Assembly (NCBI RefSeq): GCF_007713465.1 | Contig: NZ_VMSG01000028.1 | Span: 1-64,000, forward strand | Reading direction: 5' to 3' | DNA from: Pseudomonas sp. H3(2019) | GTDB lineage: Bacteria; Pseudomonadota; Gammaproteobacteria; Pseudomonadales; Pseudomonadaceae | DNA: 64,000 nucleotides | The notes under the pieces: model-generated | Seen by the model: the letters and a program-made list of their open reading frames with translations, nothing else | What the model was told of the DNA's origin: nothing | Databases searched by the model: none | Part shown: positions 43,423-51,759 of the stretch, piece after piece | Position numbering within the stretch: position 1 is the stretch's first letter | How the letters are laid out: each line of letters begins with the position of its first letter | Position numbers and translations under genes: made by a program

Positions 43423-43435
43423 AATTTGACCGCAA
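43423..43435 (+). promoter_or_regulatory. Ada box upstream of ada
   Basis: AAT-TTGACC-GCAA is an exact match to the E. coli Ada-box consensus AAT-N6-GCAA. It sits 66 bp upstream of the ada ATG, and the following block CGGAGTGTC is shared with the copy at 41889-41901. A possible -10 (TAGGCT) lies about 25 bp downstream. The match is seen directly; function is inferred. Confidence 0.75.
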
Positions 43436-43500
43436 GCGCCGGAGTGTCTTCACCGCCCACACTCTCTAGGCTGAACTAAACCTTTTACCGGTAACGTCCC

Positions 43501-44562
43501 ATGAACACTGCCAAACCCACCATAGAGCAAGATCCCCGTTGGTCCGCAGTGCTGGCGCGCGACCCGCGCGCTGACGGTCAGTTCGTCTACGCGGTGAAAA
43601 CCACCGGGATCTATTGCCGCCCCAGCAGCCTGGCGCGATTACCGAAACCGGAAAACGTCGAGTTTTTCGACACCGAGGAACAGGCTCAGGCTGCCGGTTA
43701 TCGCCCGAGCAAACGCGCAGCACCGGATCAGACTCATCTCGCCGCGCAACACGCCGCACTGGTCGCCGCAGCCTGTCGGCAGATCGAGGCTGCCGAGACA
43801 TTACCCAGCTTGAACGAACTGGCAGAGACCGCACGAATGAGCGCGTTCCACTTTCACCGGGTGTTCAAGGCTGTCACCGGCCTGACGCCCAAGGGCTATG
43901 CCACTGCACAACGTTCGCGCAGGGTTCGTGAACGCCTGGAAATCGCCGGTTCGGTGACCGACGCGCTGTATGAGGCAGGCTTCAATTCCAACAGCCGTTT
44001 CTATGAGTCCGCCGATCATCTGCTCGGCATGAAACCCAGCGACTACCGCGCTGCCGGCCAGAACACCGACATCCGCTTTGCCGTCGGCCAATGTTCATTA
44101 GGGGCGATTCTGGTGGCACAGAGTCAACGCGGGGTGTGCGCAATCCTGTTGGGGGATGATCCCCATGCGCTGGTCTGCGACCTGCAAGACCGGTTCCGCC
44201 AGGCCAACCTGATTGGCGCCGACCATGAGTTCGAGCAGTTGATTGCCAAGGTGGTGGGTTTCATCGAAGCCCCGGCGCTTGGCCTGGACCTGCCGCTGGA
44301 TGTGCGCGGCACGGCGTTTCAGGAGCGGGTGTGGATGGCGCTGCGGGATATTCCGGCGGGCAGCACCGCCAGCTACGCCGACATTGCCCAGCGCATCGGC
44401 GCGCCAAAAGCCTTCCGTGCCGTGGCCCAGGCCTGCGGTGCCAACAACCTCGCGGTGGCCATTCCCTGCCACCGGGTGGTGCGCAGTGACGGTGGTCTCT
44501 CGGGCTATCGCTGGGGCGTGGAGCGCAAGCGTCAACTGCTTGCGCGTGAAACCCAGTCTTAG
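43501..44562 (+). CDS. ada: Ada: methyltransferase/AraC-type regulator with degraded zinc site
   Basis: 353 aa, the length of full Ada. The N-terminal Ada-Zn domain (about residues 8-78) is followed by an AraC-type HTH (about 85-185; MSAFHFHRVFKAVTGLTPKG) and the O6-alkylguanine-DNA methyltransferase domain with acceptor C323 in AIPCHRVV. Odd: of the four cysteines that bind zinc in E. coli Ada (C38, C42, C69, C72), only the first remains (C39, in IYCRPSS); the others are S43, S70 and A73 (PSSLAR and PSKRAAP). The phosphotriester switch may therefore be lost or work without zinc. The C-terminal activity should be intact. Confidence 0.9.
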   Translation: MNTAKPTIEQDPRWSAVLARDPRADGQFVYAVKTTGIYCRPSSLARLPKPENVEFFDTEEQAQAAGYRPSKRAAPDQTHLAAQHAALVAAACRQIEAAETLPSLNELAETARMSAFHFHRVFKAVTGLTPKGYATAQRSRRVRERLEIAGSVTDALYEAGFNSNSRFYESADHLLGMKPSDYRAAGQNTDIRFAVGQCSLGAILVAQSQRGVCAILLGDDPHALVCDLQDRFRQANLIGADHEFEQLIAKVVGFIEAPALGLDLPLDVRGTAFQERVWMALRDIPAGSTASYADIAQRIGAPKAFRAVAQACGANNLAVAIPCHRVVRSDGGLSGYRWGVERKRQLLARETQS

Positions 44563-44663
44563 AATACGCGTTGTCGAACTCGGCATCTGCGCCTAAAGAC
44601 CACTGGCCTTGTGACGCTGACTCCTGCTACAAACCCCACTCTTGTCATGAAGAGGACATTCCG

Positions 44664-45728
44664 ATGAACCAGTGGCCTGACACCCGTATTCTTGATCTGC
44701 TCGGCATTGAATTGCCGATCATCCAGGCTCCCATGGCCGGCGCTACCGGATCAGCCATGGTCATTGCGGCCAGCAATGCCGGCGCCCTGGGCTCAATGCC
44801 CGCGGCCATGCTCAGCGTCGAACAGTTGCGCGAAGAGCTGAAGGTCATCCGGCAACACAGCCAGCGCCCGTTCAACGTGAACTTCTTCTGCCATCAACCA
44901 CCCGTAGCCGACGAACAACGCGCTCAGCAATGGAAAAACCTGCTGGAGCCTTATTACCGCGAATTGGGTGCAGACTTCGACGCACCGACGCCGGTTTCCA
45001 ATCGTGCGCCGTTCGATGCCGCCGCCTGCGCGGTGGTCGAAGAGTTCCGTCCAGAGGTGGTGAGTTTTCACTTCGGCCTACCGGAAAAATCCCTGCTCGA
45101 TCGGGTCAAAGCCACCGGCGCGAAGGTTCTGTCTTCGGCTACCACCGTCGATGAGGCGATCTGGCTGGAACAGCATGGCTGCGACGCGATTATCGCCATG
45201 GGTTACGAGGCCGGAGGCCATCGCGGGATGTTTCTCAGCGATGACCTGAACAGTCAGGTCGGCACCTTTGCGCTGGTGCCACAGATCGTCGATGCCGTCA
45301 GCGTACCGGTGATCGCCGCTGGCGGGATCGGCGACGCACGCGGGATTGTCGCCGCCTTCGCCTTGGGTGCCTCGGCAGTGCAACCGGGCACCGCCTACCT
45401 GTTTACCCCGGAAGCCAAGGTCAGCGCCTCCCATCACCGGGCCTTGCGCAGCGCCAAGGAAAGCGAGACGGCGCTGACCAATATTTTCACTGGGCGTGCG
45501 GCGCGAGGCATTCTCAACCGGGTCATGCGCGAACTCGGCCCGATCAGCCCGCAGGCACCGGCCTTCCCGTTGGCGGGCGGTGCGCTGATGCCACTGCGTG
45601 CCAAGGATGAAGCGGACTTCAGCAATCTCTGGGCAGGACAAGCGCTACGGCTTGGGATTGAATTACCGACCGCTGAGTTGACCCGGCGGCTGGCTGACGA
45701 GGCGTTGGCCTTGATGGCACGCCGATAA
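44664..45728 (+). CDS. Nitronate monooxygenase-family flavin oxidoreductase
   Basis: A 354-aa FMN-dependent TIM-barrel enzyme. Motifs: LPIIQAPMAG at the N terminus, the FMN phosphate loop AAGGIGDARGIVAAFALGAS and the active-site His region GYEAGGHRGMF. It is of the class I nitronate monooxygenase type, which oxidises alkyl nitronates such as propionate 3-nitronate. The ATG at 44664 follows AGAGGA; 31 upstream in-frame residues are unsupported. It follows ada by 101 bp, and whether it belongs to the same regulon is not shown. Confidence 0.88.
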   Translation: MNQWPDTRILDLLGIELPIIQAPMAGATGSAMVIAASNAGALGSMPAAMLSVEQLREELKVIRQHSQRPFNVNFFCHQPPVADEQRAQQWKNLLEPYYRELGADFDAPTPVSNRAPFDAAACAVVEEFRPEVVSFHFGLPEKSLLDRVKATGAKVLSSATTVDEAIWLEQHGCDAIIAMGYEAGGHRGMFLSDDLNSQVGTFALVPQIVDAVSVPVIAAGGIGDARGIVAAFALGASAVQPGTAYLFTPEAKVSASHHRALRSAKESETALTNIFTGRAARGILNRVMRELGPISPQAPAFPLAGGALMPLRAKDEADFSNLWAGQALRLGIELPTAELTRRLADEALALMARR

Positions 45729-45791
45729 CGCTGAAAGTTGTATACAGTTTTTGCTCAAAGAAAGCTCGTGAGTTCCGTTCGTCGCCCATTC

Positions 45792-45815
45792 GCTATATAT
45801 TCCGATATATAGCGT
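45792..45815. promoter_or_regulatory. ModE-binding palindrome upstream of modABC
   Basis: A perfect dyad CGCTATATA-TTCCGA-TATATAGCG (9-6-9) matches the ModE operator CGNTATATA-N6-8-TATATANCG. It ends 72 bp before the modA ATG. Molybdate-loaded ModE bound here would repress the operon. No modE gene is in the window. Confidence 0.88.
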
Positions 45816-45887
45816 TTTGCCTCAGCCCCGGCGCAGTCGACTGATATCAACACACTGCCCGACTCACTTGCACCTCGGAGCCGCTTC

Positions 45888-46655
45888 ATGACTATTCGTG
45901 CCTCACGTATTGCCCCCACTTGCCTGGCATCCTTGCTCGCCGTGTTCGCGTTTGGCTCAGCCCACGCCGATGAAGTCCAGGTTGCGGTCGCGGCCAATTT
46001 CACCGCACCGATCCAGGCCATTGCCGCCGACTTCGAAAAAGACACCGGGCACAAACTGGTCGCCGCCTATGGCGCAACGGGTCAGTTCTACACCCAGATC
46101 AAAAACGGTGCGCCGTTCGAAGTGCTGCTGTCGGCTGACGACAGCACCCCACAAAAACTCGAGAGCGAAGGCGACACGGTCAAAGGTTCGCGTTTCACCT
46201 ACGCCATCGGCACTCTGGCACTGTGGTCGGCCAAGGACGGTTACGTTGATGCCAAAGGTAAAGTGCTAAGCGACAACACCTATCAGCACCTGTCGATCGC
46301 CAACCCGAAAGCCGCCCCTTACGGCCTTGCTGCGACCCAGGTATTGGCCAGGCTGGGCCTGACCGACAAGGTCAAGAGCAAGATCGTCGAAGGCCAGAAC
46401 ATTACCCAGGCCTACCAGTTCGTCTCCACCGGCAATGCGGAAATAGGCTTCGTCGCCTTGTCGCAGATCTATAAAGACGGCAAAGTCACCGGCGGTTCGG
46501 CGTGGATCGTTCCAGCCGACATGCACGACCCGATCAAACAAGACGCAGTGATCCTCAACAAAGGCAAAGACAATCCCGCCGCCAAGGCACTGGTCGCTTA
46601 CCTCAAAGGGCCTAAAGCCGCTGCCGTCATCAAGTCCTACGGTTACCAACTCTAA
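45888..46655 (+). CDS. modA: Molybdate-binding periplasmic protein ModA
   Basis: A 255-aa substrate-binding protein with a signal peptide (about residues 1-27, ending AHA). The mature part has the ModA motifs VAVAANFTAPIQAI, AYGATGQFYTQIKNGAPFEV (ligand Ser/Thr positions) and the C-terminal GNAEIGFVALSQI. It captures molybdate or tungstate for the ABC importer. The ATG is at 45888. modB follows with no gap, and a ModE operator lies upstream. Confidence 0.95.
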   Translation: MTIRASRIAPTCLASLLAVFAFGSAHADEVQVAVAANFTAPIQAIAADFEKDTGHKLVAAYGATGQFYTQIKNGAPFEVLLSADDSTPQKLESEGDTVKGSRFTYAIGTLALWSAKDGYVDAKGKVLSDNTYQHLSIANPKAAPYGLAATQVLARLGLTDKVKSKIVEGQNITQAYQFVSTGNAEIGFVALSQIYKDGKVTGGSAWIVPADMHDPIKQDAVILNKGKDNPAAKALVAYLKGPKAAAVIKSYGYQL

Positions 46656-47336
46656 ATGACCCTATCGAGTGCCGATTTGTCCGCCATCTGGCTGACCCTC
46701 AAGCTGGCATCCCTGACGACGGCCATCCTGCTGGTCATTGGCACTCCGATTGCGTTGTGGCTGTCGCGTACCCGCTCCTGGTTGCGCGGGCCCATCGGTG
46801 CCATCGTCGCCCTGCCCCTGGTGCTGCCGCCGACAGTGATCGGCTTCTATTTGCTGCTGACCCTCGGTCCTAACGGGGTCATCGGCCAGTTCACCCAAGC
46901 ACTGGGGCTGGGCACGCTGACGTTCAGTTTTGCAGGGCTGGTGATCGGTTCGGTTATCTACTCGATGCCCTTTGTCGTCCAGCCACTGCAAAACGCCTTC
47001 TCGGCGATTGGTCCGCGTCCACTGGAAGTGGCCGCCACCTTGCGCGCCAATCCCTGGGACACTTTTTTCAGCGTGATCTTGCCGCTGGCCAGGCCAGGCT
47101 TTATCACCGCAGCCATTCTCGGCTTCGCCCATACCGTCGGTGAGTTCGGCGTGGTGCTGATGATCGGCGGCAATATCCCGGACAAAACCCGCGTGGTGTC
47201 GGTACAGATCTACGATCATGTCGAAGCCATGGAATACGCCCGGGCCCACTGGCTGGCCGGTGCGATGCTGGTGTTCTCGTTCCTGGTATTGCTGGCGCTG
47301 TACTCCAGCCGCAAAACCAAAGCCGGCTGGAGCTGA
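46656..47336 (+). CDS. modB: Molybdate ABC transporter permease ModB
   Basis: A 226-aa inner-membrane permease with five to six TM helices. The EAA loop, which docks on ModC, is in EVAATLRANPWDTFFSVILPLARPG. The ATG directly follows the modA stop (TAAATG), so translation is coupled. It forms the channel for molybdate with ModC2. Confidence 0.95.
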   Translation: MTLSSADLSAIWLTLKLASLTTAILLVIGTPIALWLSRTRSWLRGPIGAIVALPLVLPPTVIGFYLLLTLGPNGVIGQFTQALGLGTLTFSFAGLVIGSVIYSMPFVVQPLQNAFSAIGPRPLEVAATLRANPWDTFFSVILPLARPGFITAAILGFAHTVGEFGVVLMIGGNIPDKTRVVSVQIYDHVEAMEYARAHWLAGAMLVFSFLVLLALYSSRKTKAGWS

Positions 47337-47339
47337 TCG

Positions 47340-48428
47340 ATGACCTCAACGATTCACGTTCGCCTGCAACTGAGCTACCCGGATTTTTCCCTGGACGTCG
47401 ACCTGTACCTGCCCGGTCGCGGCGTGACGGCGCTGTACGGTCATTCCGGTTCGGGTAAAACCACCTGCCTGCGCTGCATCGCCGGCCTGGAAAAGGCCGA
47501 GCAAGGCTTTATCCAGATCAACAACGAAGTCTGGCAAGACAGCAGCAAAAAGCTCTTTGTCGCCCCGCACAAACGGGCACTGGGCTACGTGTTTCAGGAA
47601 GCCAGCCTGTTTCCTCATCTGTCGGTGCTGGCCAACCTGGAGTTTGGCCTGCGGCGCATTCCGCGCCAGCAACGCCGGGTCGACATGACCCACGCCACCG
47701 AACTGCTGGGAATCAGCCACTTGCTCGACCGTCATCCACAACACCTCTCGGGTGGCGAGCGCCAACGGGTCGGTATCGCCCGCGCGTTGCTCACCAGCCC
47801 GAAACTGCTGTTGATGGACGAGCCACTGGCGGCGCTGGACTCACAGCGCAAAAGCGAAATCCTGCCGTACCTCGAACGGCTCCACGACGAACTGGAAATC
47901 CCGGTGTTGTACGTCAGTCATTCGCAGGATGAAGTCGCTCGGCTGGCCGACCACATTGTCCTGCTCAGCTACGGCAAAGCCCTGGCCAGCGGGCCTGTCG
48001 GCGAAACGCTGGCGCGGCTCGACCTGCCGCTGGCCTTGGGCGACGACGCCGGCGTGGTGATCGAGGGTCAGGTGACGGACTACGACGCCCATTATCAACT
48101 GCTGACCCTGCAACTGCCCCGCAGCCAATTGAATGTGCGGGTCGCGCATTCGCCTATGGCCGTTGGCAAGTTGTTGCGCGTCAAAGTCCAGGCTCGCGAT
48201 GTCAGCCTGAGTCTTCAGGGCGGTGAACTCAGCAGCATCCTCAATCGCCTGCCAGTGACGGTGACCAGCGAAATATCCGCGGACAACGCCGCCCACGTAC
48301 TGGTGCGCCTGGACGCGGCCGGAACACCGTTGCTCGCGCGTATCACTCGCTATTCCCGCGATCACTTGCAACTGCACCCCGGTCAGCAGTTGTGGGCGCA
48401 AATCAAGGCAGTGGCGGTCCTCGCGTAA
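47340..48428 (+). CDS. modC: Molybdate ABC transporter ATPase ModC
   Basis: A 362-aa ATPase. Walker A GHSGSGKTT, signature LSGGERQRVGIARALL, Walker B LLLMDEPLAALD. The C-terminal Mop/TOBE domain (about residues 290-358) binds oxyanion and allows trans-inhibition by high molybdate. The start lies 3 bp after the modB stop. It completes modABC, which supplies molybdenum for molybdopterin enzymes such as the one whose relic lies at 50217-50783. Confidence 0.95.
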   Translation: MTSTIHVRLQLSYPDFSLDVDLYLPGRGVTALYGHSGSGKTTCLRCIAGLEKAEQGFIQINNEVWQDSSKKLFVAPHKRALGYVFQEASLFPHLSVLANLEFGLRRIPRQQRRVDMTHATELLGISHLLDRHPQHLSGGERQRVGIARALLTSPKLLLMDEPLAALDSQRKSEILPYLERLHDELEIPVLYVSHSQDEVARLADHIVLLSYGKALASGPVGETLARLDLPLALGDDAGVVIEGQVTDYDAHYQLLTLQLPRSQLNVRVAHSPMAVGKLLRVKVQARDVSLSLQGGELSSILNRLPVTVTSEISADNAAHVLVRLDAAGTPLLARITRYSRDHLQLHPGQQLWAQIKAVAVLA

Positions 48429-48513
48429 GGCGACGAACAGCACAGACCGCTTTTGCAGCTTTTCAACTTGCTTCTATAGTTGATGTGTACACAATTGGAG
48501 CGTCGGTGACGCC

Positions 48514-48738
48514 ATGGAAGACATATTCGTTGTGAAACGTTGCAACAAGACCACCGTTCAGGGTCGCCGTGCAGGTGAAGTGTCTCATCAGCAGCCGATT
48601 GCGGCGGTCTGGTACCGGATCGCCGATACGCGTACCGGTGGCGGTTTTATCGGCGACGGTTATGAGCACATGGAAGATGCCATGAAGGAGTGCCGACGGC
48701 TCAATGCCGCCAGCTCGCGGGTCTCGCGTAAAGTCTGA
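48514..48738 (+). CDS. Small unknown protein, 74 aa
   Basis: A 74-aa cytosolic protein starting MEDIFVVKRCNKTTVQGRRA and containing VWYRIADTRTGGGFIGDGY. It has a mixed beta/alpha core and a Lys/Arg-rich C terminus (SSRVSRKV). GGAG lies 14-17 nt upstream of the ATG. It looks like the small stress-type proteins common in pseudomonads, but no family name comes to mind. Confidence 0.62.
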   Translation: MEDIFVVKRCNKTTVQGRRAGEVSHQQPIAAVWYRIADTRTGGGFIGDGYEHMEDAMKECRRLNAASSRVSRKV

Positions 48739-48822
48739 AACGCAAGCTACATGTAGCTCCGCTGCCATTGGCATTGCGGGTCTATACTGATTCCAGCTGA
48801 AGGATCGGCGACCTCATCGGCA

Positions 48823-48845
48823 AACGCTCGCGTCCGGCGAGCGTT
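48823..48845 (+). terminator. Rho-independent terminator
   Basis: The perfect stem AACGCTCGC / GCGAGCGTT with a 5-base loop is followed by TTGTTG. It lies 85 bp after the 74-aa gene. Confidence 0.8.
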
Positions 48846-48888
48846 TTGTTGCTCGATCAAAAGCTTCTCTGATACGGAGGTGTTTCTC

Positions 48889-49119
48889 ATGTCCGAAAAA
48901 GAGTCCATCACCACACTCCTCACTCTGCTCGACTCGCGTCAGGCGCGTTTGGCGGCTGCCTGCAAGGAAATTGCCGACTGGGTCGACATTCATGGCGGCC
49001 ACCCCACCGCGATGAAAATCCGCGACCGGCTGCAAGACATCGAGAAAGATGCCCCGCTGATTCAGAATGCGCTGACGTCGCTCAAACCTGTCGACCGGCC
49101 ATTGCCTCGATTCCGCTAA
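48889..49119 (+). CDS. Small helical unknown protein, 76 aa
   Basis: A 76-aa protein starting MSEKESITTLLTLLDSRQAR, predicted almost entirely helical (RLAAACKEIADWV and AMKIRDRLQDIEKDAPLI). The ATG at 48889 follows a strong CGGAGG. No signal or TM segment. No recognised family; it could be a small regulatory or structural helical bundle. Confidence 0.65.
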   Translation: MSEKESITTLLTLLDSRQARLAAACKEIADWVDIHGGHPTAMKIRDRLQDIEKDAPLIQNALTSLKPVDRPLPRFR

Positions 49120-49187
49120 GCAAGTCCCGGCTCATTCGCTGAAGTCGGGACTCGCCGAGGATCGGCAGCGCACTGACATGCTGTTTT

Positions 49188-50159
49188 TCAGAGCTGATCC
49201 CGAGCTATACCGCTGCGTATACGCAGAATATCGGCGAGCACCGCCAAGGCGATTTCCGCGGGTGTCTTGCTGCCCAGATTGAGCCCGATAGGCGCGTGAA
49301 TACGTGCCAGCTCAGCCTCGCCCAAACCACCGATACGCCGTAAACGCTCAAAGCGCTTTTGCGAGGTTTGCATCGAGCCCATCACACCGATGTAAAACGC
49401 CTCGGTGCGCACCGCTTCCATCATCGCCAGATCGTCGATGCGCGGATCGTGGGTCAGCGCCACCACGGCGGTATCGCTGTGACAGCCGCCATCGGCAATG
49501 AACATCGATGGCAACTCGCGACGAATCTCCACGTTCTCAAGGACCACACCATCGAGAACCTCTTCACGCGGGTCGCACAGAATCACCTCAAAACCCAGCC
49601 CCACCGCGAACTCGGCACACGCCTGGGCCACGCTGGAATAACCGGCGAGCAACAAGCGTTGGGCCGCACCGACGCGCAAACGCACCCGGTCGATTTCCCG
49701 TTCGATACGCGGCCCGTGTTCACGGTCGACCAGCACGCTGCGTGCGCCGCTGGCCAGATTCACTTCACGAATCAAGCGGCGCTGCCCGAGCAACGCGGAC
49801 TCCAGTTCGCGCAGATGGGCTTGCACCTCGCACTCAGGTTCAAGCTTTTCCACCAGCACGTCGAGTAACCCGCCGCAGGGCAGTTTCACCTGGGAGCGCG
49901 GGTCATCGCCTTCGCCGTAACGCACCACCGAAACGGCGTCGAGAAACGCCCCTTCGGCCATGCGCGCCAGAAAGTCGTCCTCGACGCAGCCGCCCGACAA
50001 CGAACCAATCCATTGCCCGCTGTCGTTGACCGCCAACATCGAGCCCGGCGCACGGGGTGCCGAACCGTAGGTGCCGAGCACGCTGCAGAGCCATACACGC
50101 TGACCAGCGCTGGACCAGGCCAACGCTCGCCGAACTACTTGCAGGTCAAGATGCTGCAT
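49188..50159 (-). CDS. XdhC-family molybdenum cofactor insertion factor
   Basis: A 323-aa XdhC/CoxI-type maturation protein. The N-terminal XdhC domain has the motif TYGSAPRAPGSMLAV and the conserved LPCGGLLDVLVE. The C-terminal XdhC/CoxF Rossmann-like domain has TAVVALTHDPRIDDLAM and FYIGVMGSMQTSQKR. Such proteins bind and sulphurate Moco and insert it into xanthine dehydrogenase-family enzymes. The ATG at 50159 is preferred to one at 50189. The next gene upstream is the relic of such an enzyme, so this protein may now be an orphan. Confidence 0.85.
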   Translation of the reverse strand: MQHLDLQVVRRALAWSSAGQRVWLCSVLGTYGSAPRAPGSMLAVNDSGQWIGSLSGGCVEDDFLARMAEGAFLDAVSVVRYGEGDDPRSQVKLPCGGLLDVLVEKLEPECEVQAHLRELESALLGQRRLIREVNLASGARSVLVDREHGPRIEREIDRVRLRVGAAQRLLLAGYSSVAQACAEFAVGLGFEVILCDPREEVLDGVVLENVEIRRELPSMFIADGGCHSDTAVVALTHDPRIDDLAMMEAVRTEAFYIGVMGSMQTSQKRFERLRRIGGLGEAELARIHAPIGLNLGSKTPAEIALAVLADILRIRSGIARDQL

Positions 50160-50216
50160 ATCAGTGTGCCTTGTGCTCAACGGGAGCATCTGCCTTCAAT
50201 TGCTCGATCTGGCCGA

Positions 50217-50783
50217 TCAGCAGATCAGCCGCAACAGGTTGCGCGGATCTTCCAGGCGCAACGTATTGAGGTTCTGGGTGCTGTTATGAAACACCGGGAA
50301 CATCTCGTTGAACATCGTACCTTGAGCGCTCATGCTGTGCTTGAGGAAAGAGCTCAGGTCCTGATGCGTCCAGCCGCGTACGGCCAGATCGTTGGCGAGC
50401 AAACTTGGCGCAGGTGGCCATTGAGCAGGCCGCCGCCATAAGGCGCGCCACCGGACCGGGTGGCCGATGAACATCGGCACCTTGCCAGTTGGCAGCAGCG
50501 GATCGGGCGCGTGATCTTCAGGGAAAACGATGCCGTCCTTGTCCAGGTCTTCAGCGGTGACGATGCGATCCGGCTGCAGATCGGCTCCCAGCAACGACAG
50601 GTCGAAACCGTCATAAATACGATCGGCGCGAATGGTTTTGAGCAACATCGCGTGGCCTTGTTGCTGCGGCCAGCCCGGCATGTCCTTGGCGCGGATGTCG
50701 CGGGCAAATACCTTGCTGCCGCAGACCTTGGACAATGAGTCGTTGCGCATGCGGGCCTTGCCGTTGTTGCCGAGCCATTGCTC
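50217..50783 (-). pseudogene. Deletion relic of an aldehyde/xanthine oxidoreductase operon (molybdopterin subunit joined to cytochrome c)
   Basis: The minus strand first encodes SKVCGSKVFARDIRAKDMPG and a further 80 residues resembling the N terminus of a molybdopterin-binding aldehyde/xanthine dehydrogenase subunit, up to KVPMFIGHPV near 50456. It then passes directly into the C-terminal part of a c-type cytochrome: in one frame APYGGGLLNGH and in the next PSLLANDLAVRGWTHQDLSS and MSAQGTMFNEMFPVFHNSTQ. One missing base near 50410 explains the frame change. A deletion of several kb plus a frameshift has destroyed both genes. The whole reading frame appears open by chance. Confidence 0.72.
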
Positions 50784-50805
50784 GGACGATATTGAGGACG
50801 AAAAA

Positions 50806-50827
50806 AAGCCCGCATGCGGGCGGGCTT
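50806..50827 (-). terminator. Rho-independent terminator, minus strand
   Basis: The minus-strand stem AAGCCCGC / GCGGGCTT with a 6-base loop is followed by T7. It lies upstream of the pseudogene and would stop transcripts coming from 50944-51195. Confidence 0.85.
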
Positions 50828-50943
50828 GAAGGGGATGTCTCAAAGGAGTCAGGTCAATCTAGGCCGGTCAGGGTGAAGACTTCGTGAAAGGGTTGTCATG
50901 GTTACGGAAAGATCGCAGCCCCCCCAAGAAGGCCAGCACCTTG

Positions 50944-51195
50944 TCAACGCCCCTGACACCCTCTCGCTGTGCCTTTTCGTCTCGCCCTTCTACTCCATTT
51001 TTTACTTCCCCACTTTCGAATGGGCTCAAGGAGAAAGAACAATATATAGCCCGAGAGGACAAGCGTGAGATCGATCCATGACTCGGCGATGGATCCTATG
51101 AAGTACTCAATGCAGTATTTAATGACAAACAGCAACGAAATGCCGCCAAGTGCCATTAACGTGACAACTGCAAGGCTCGATAACCTTTCCTTCAA
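50944..51195 (-). CDS. Small membrane protein, 83 aa, TTG start
   Basis: A frame with two hydrophobic helices (about residues 8-30 and 42-58) and a very basic tail (SKKWSRRARRKGTARG). The TTG at 51195 is preceded by GGGAG at good spacing. GC content is lower than in surrounding genes. No family recognised. A shadow frame on the other strand exists but lacks a start with a ribosome-binding site. Topology would place the basic tail in the cytoplasm. Confidence 0.48.
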   Translation of the reverse strand: MKERLSSLAVVTLMALGGISLLFVIKYCIEYFIGSIAESWIDLTLVLSGYILFFLLEPIRKWGSKKWSRRARRKGTARGCQGR

Positions 51196-51330
51196 CTGGG
51201 TATATCTCCCGACTCTATTGCGGCAACCTCATGCGAGACGCCTGGAAATCTCCATTGCTCCGAAAAACCCGCAATGATGCCGCAGAAGCCAACCGGGCAG
51301 CCCTGAGCGGGCTGCAATGGCGGCCCATGC

Positions 51331-51561
51331 TTATTCAAGGTGTATTTTATGAGCCTTCACTTCGCTCGCGTAGATGGCCAGCCGTTCTTCGGCGGTCTCC
51401 AACACCTGACACGTCTTCAGCAGTGACTGGGCATCGACCTCATTACCAGCCTGTCTCAGCCGCTCGGCAATGGCTTTGAGCTCCACCGCCGACCATCGCA
51501 AATCAGATGCAAGGTTCTGGAAATCGCTTCGCAGTTCGTGTTCGGGTTTGTTGAGTAACAT
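51331..51561 (-). CDS. Small helical unknown protein, 76 aa
   Basis: A 76-aa, entirely helical protein (SDFQNLASDLRWSAVELKAI and QAGNEVDAQSLLKTCQVLET) with no signal peptide. The ATG at 51561 follows GGAGGG. It recalls small Pseudomonas proteins of unknown role. Single gene. Confidence 0.65.
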   Translation of the reverse strand: MLLNKPEHELRSDFQNLASDLRWSAVELKAIAERLRQAGNEVDAQSLLKTCQVLETAEERLAIYASEVKAHKIHLE

Positions 51562-51759
51562 GGCAATTCCCTCCGCGTCACGGCATCACTCGATGCGACG
51601 CTCTGAAAATCGTTTCCACTGCAAAAGACTTGATAACCCTCTTGCGCACTCGATGCAACTCCCAGAGTGGGTACCTCGCTTGCGCGGGGAATCAAGCCTG
51701 CCACCCGATCATTGGCCAAACGCCCGATCGTCGGCCTGCGACCTGACTTGATCGTTGCA

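Noticed and set aside
50868..51062. Alternative short frames on both strands around 50.9-51.1 kb
   Set aside because: They overlap the better-supported two-helix membrane protein (TTG start with GGGAG) and show no features.
51456..51719. 87-codon minus-strand frame between the 76-aa protein and DUF1652 genes
   Set aside because: It overlaps the start of the 76-aa gene, has no family features and no ribosome-binding site.
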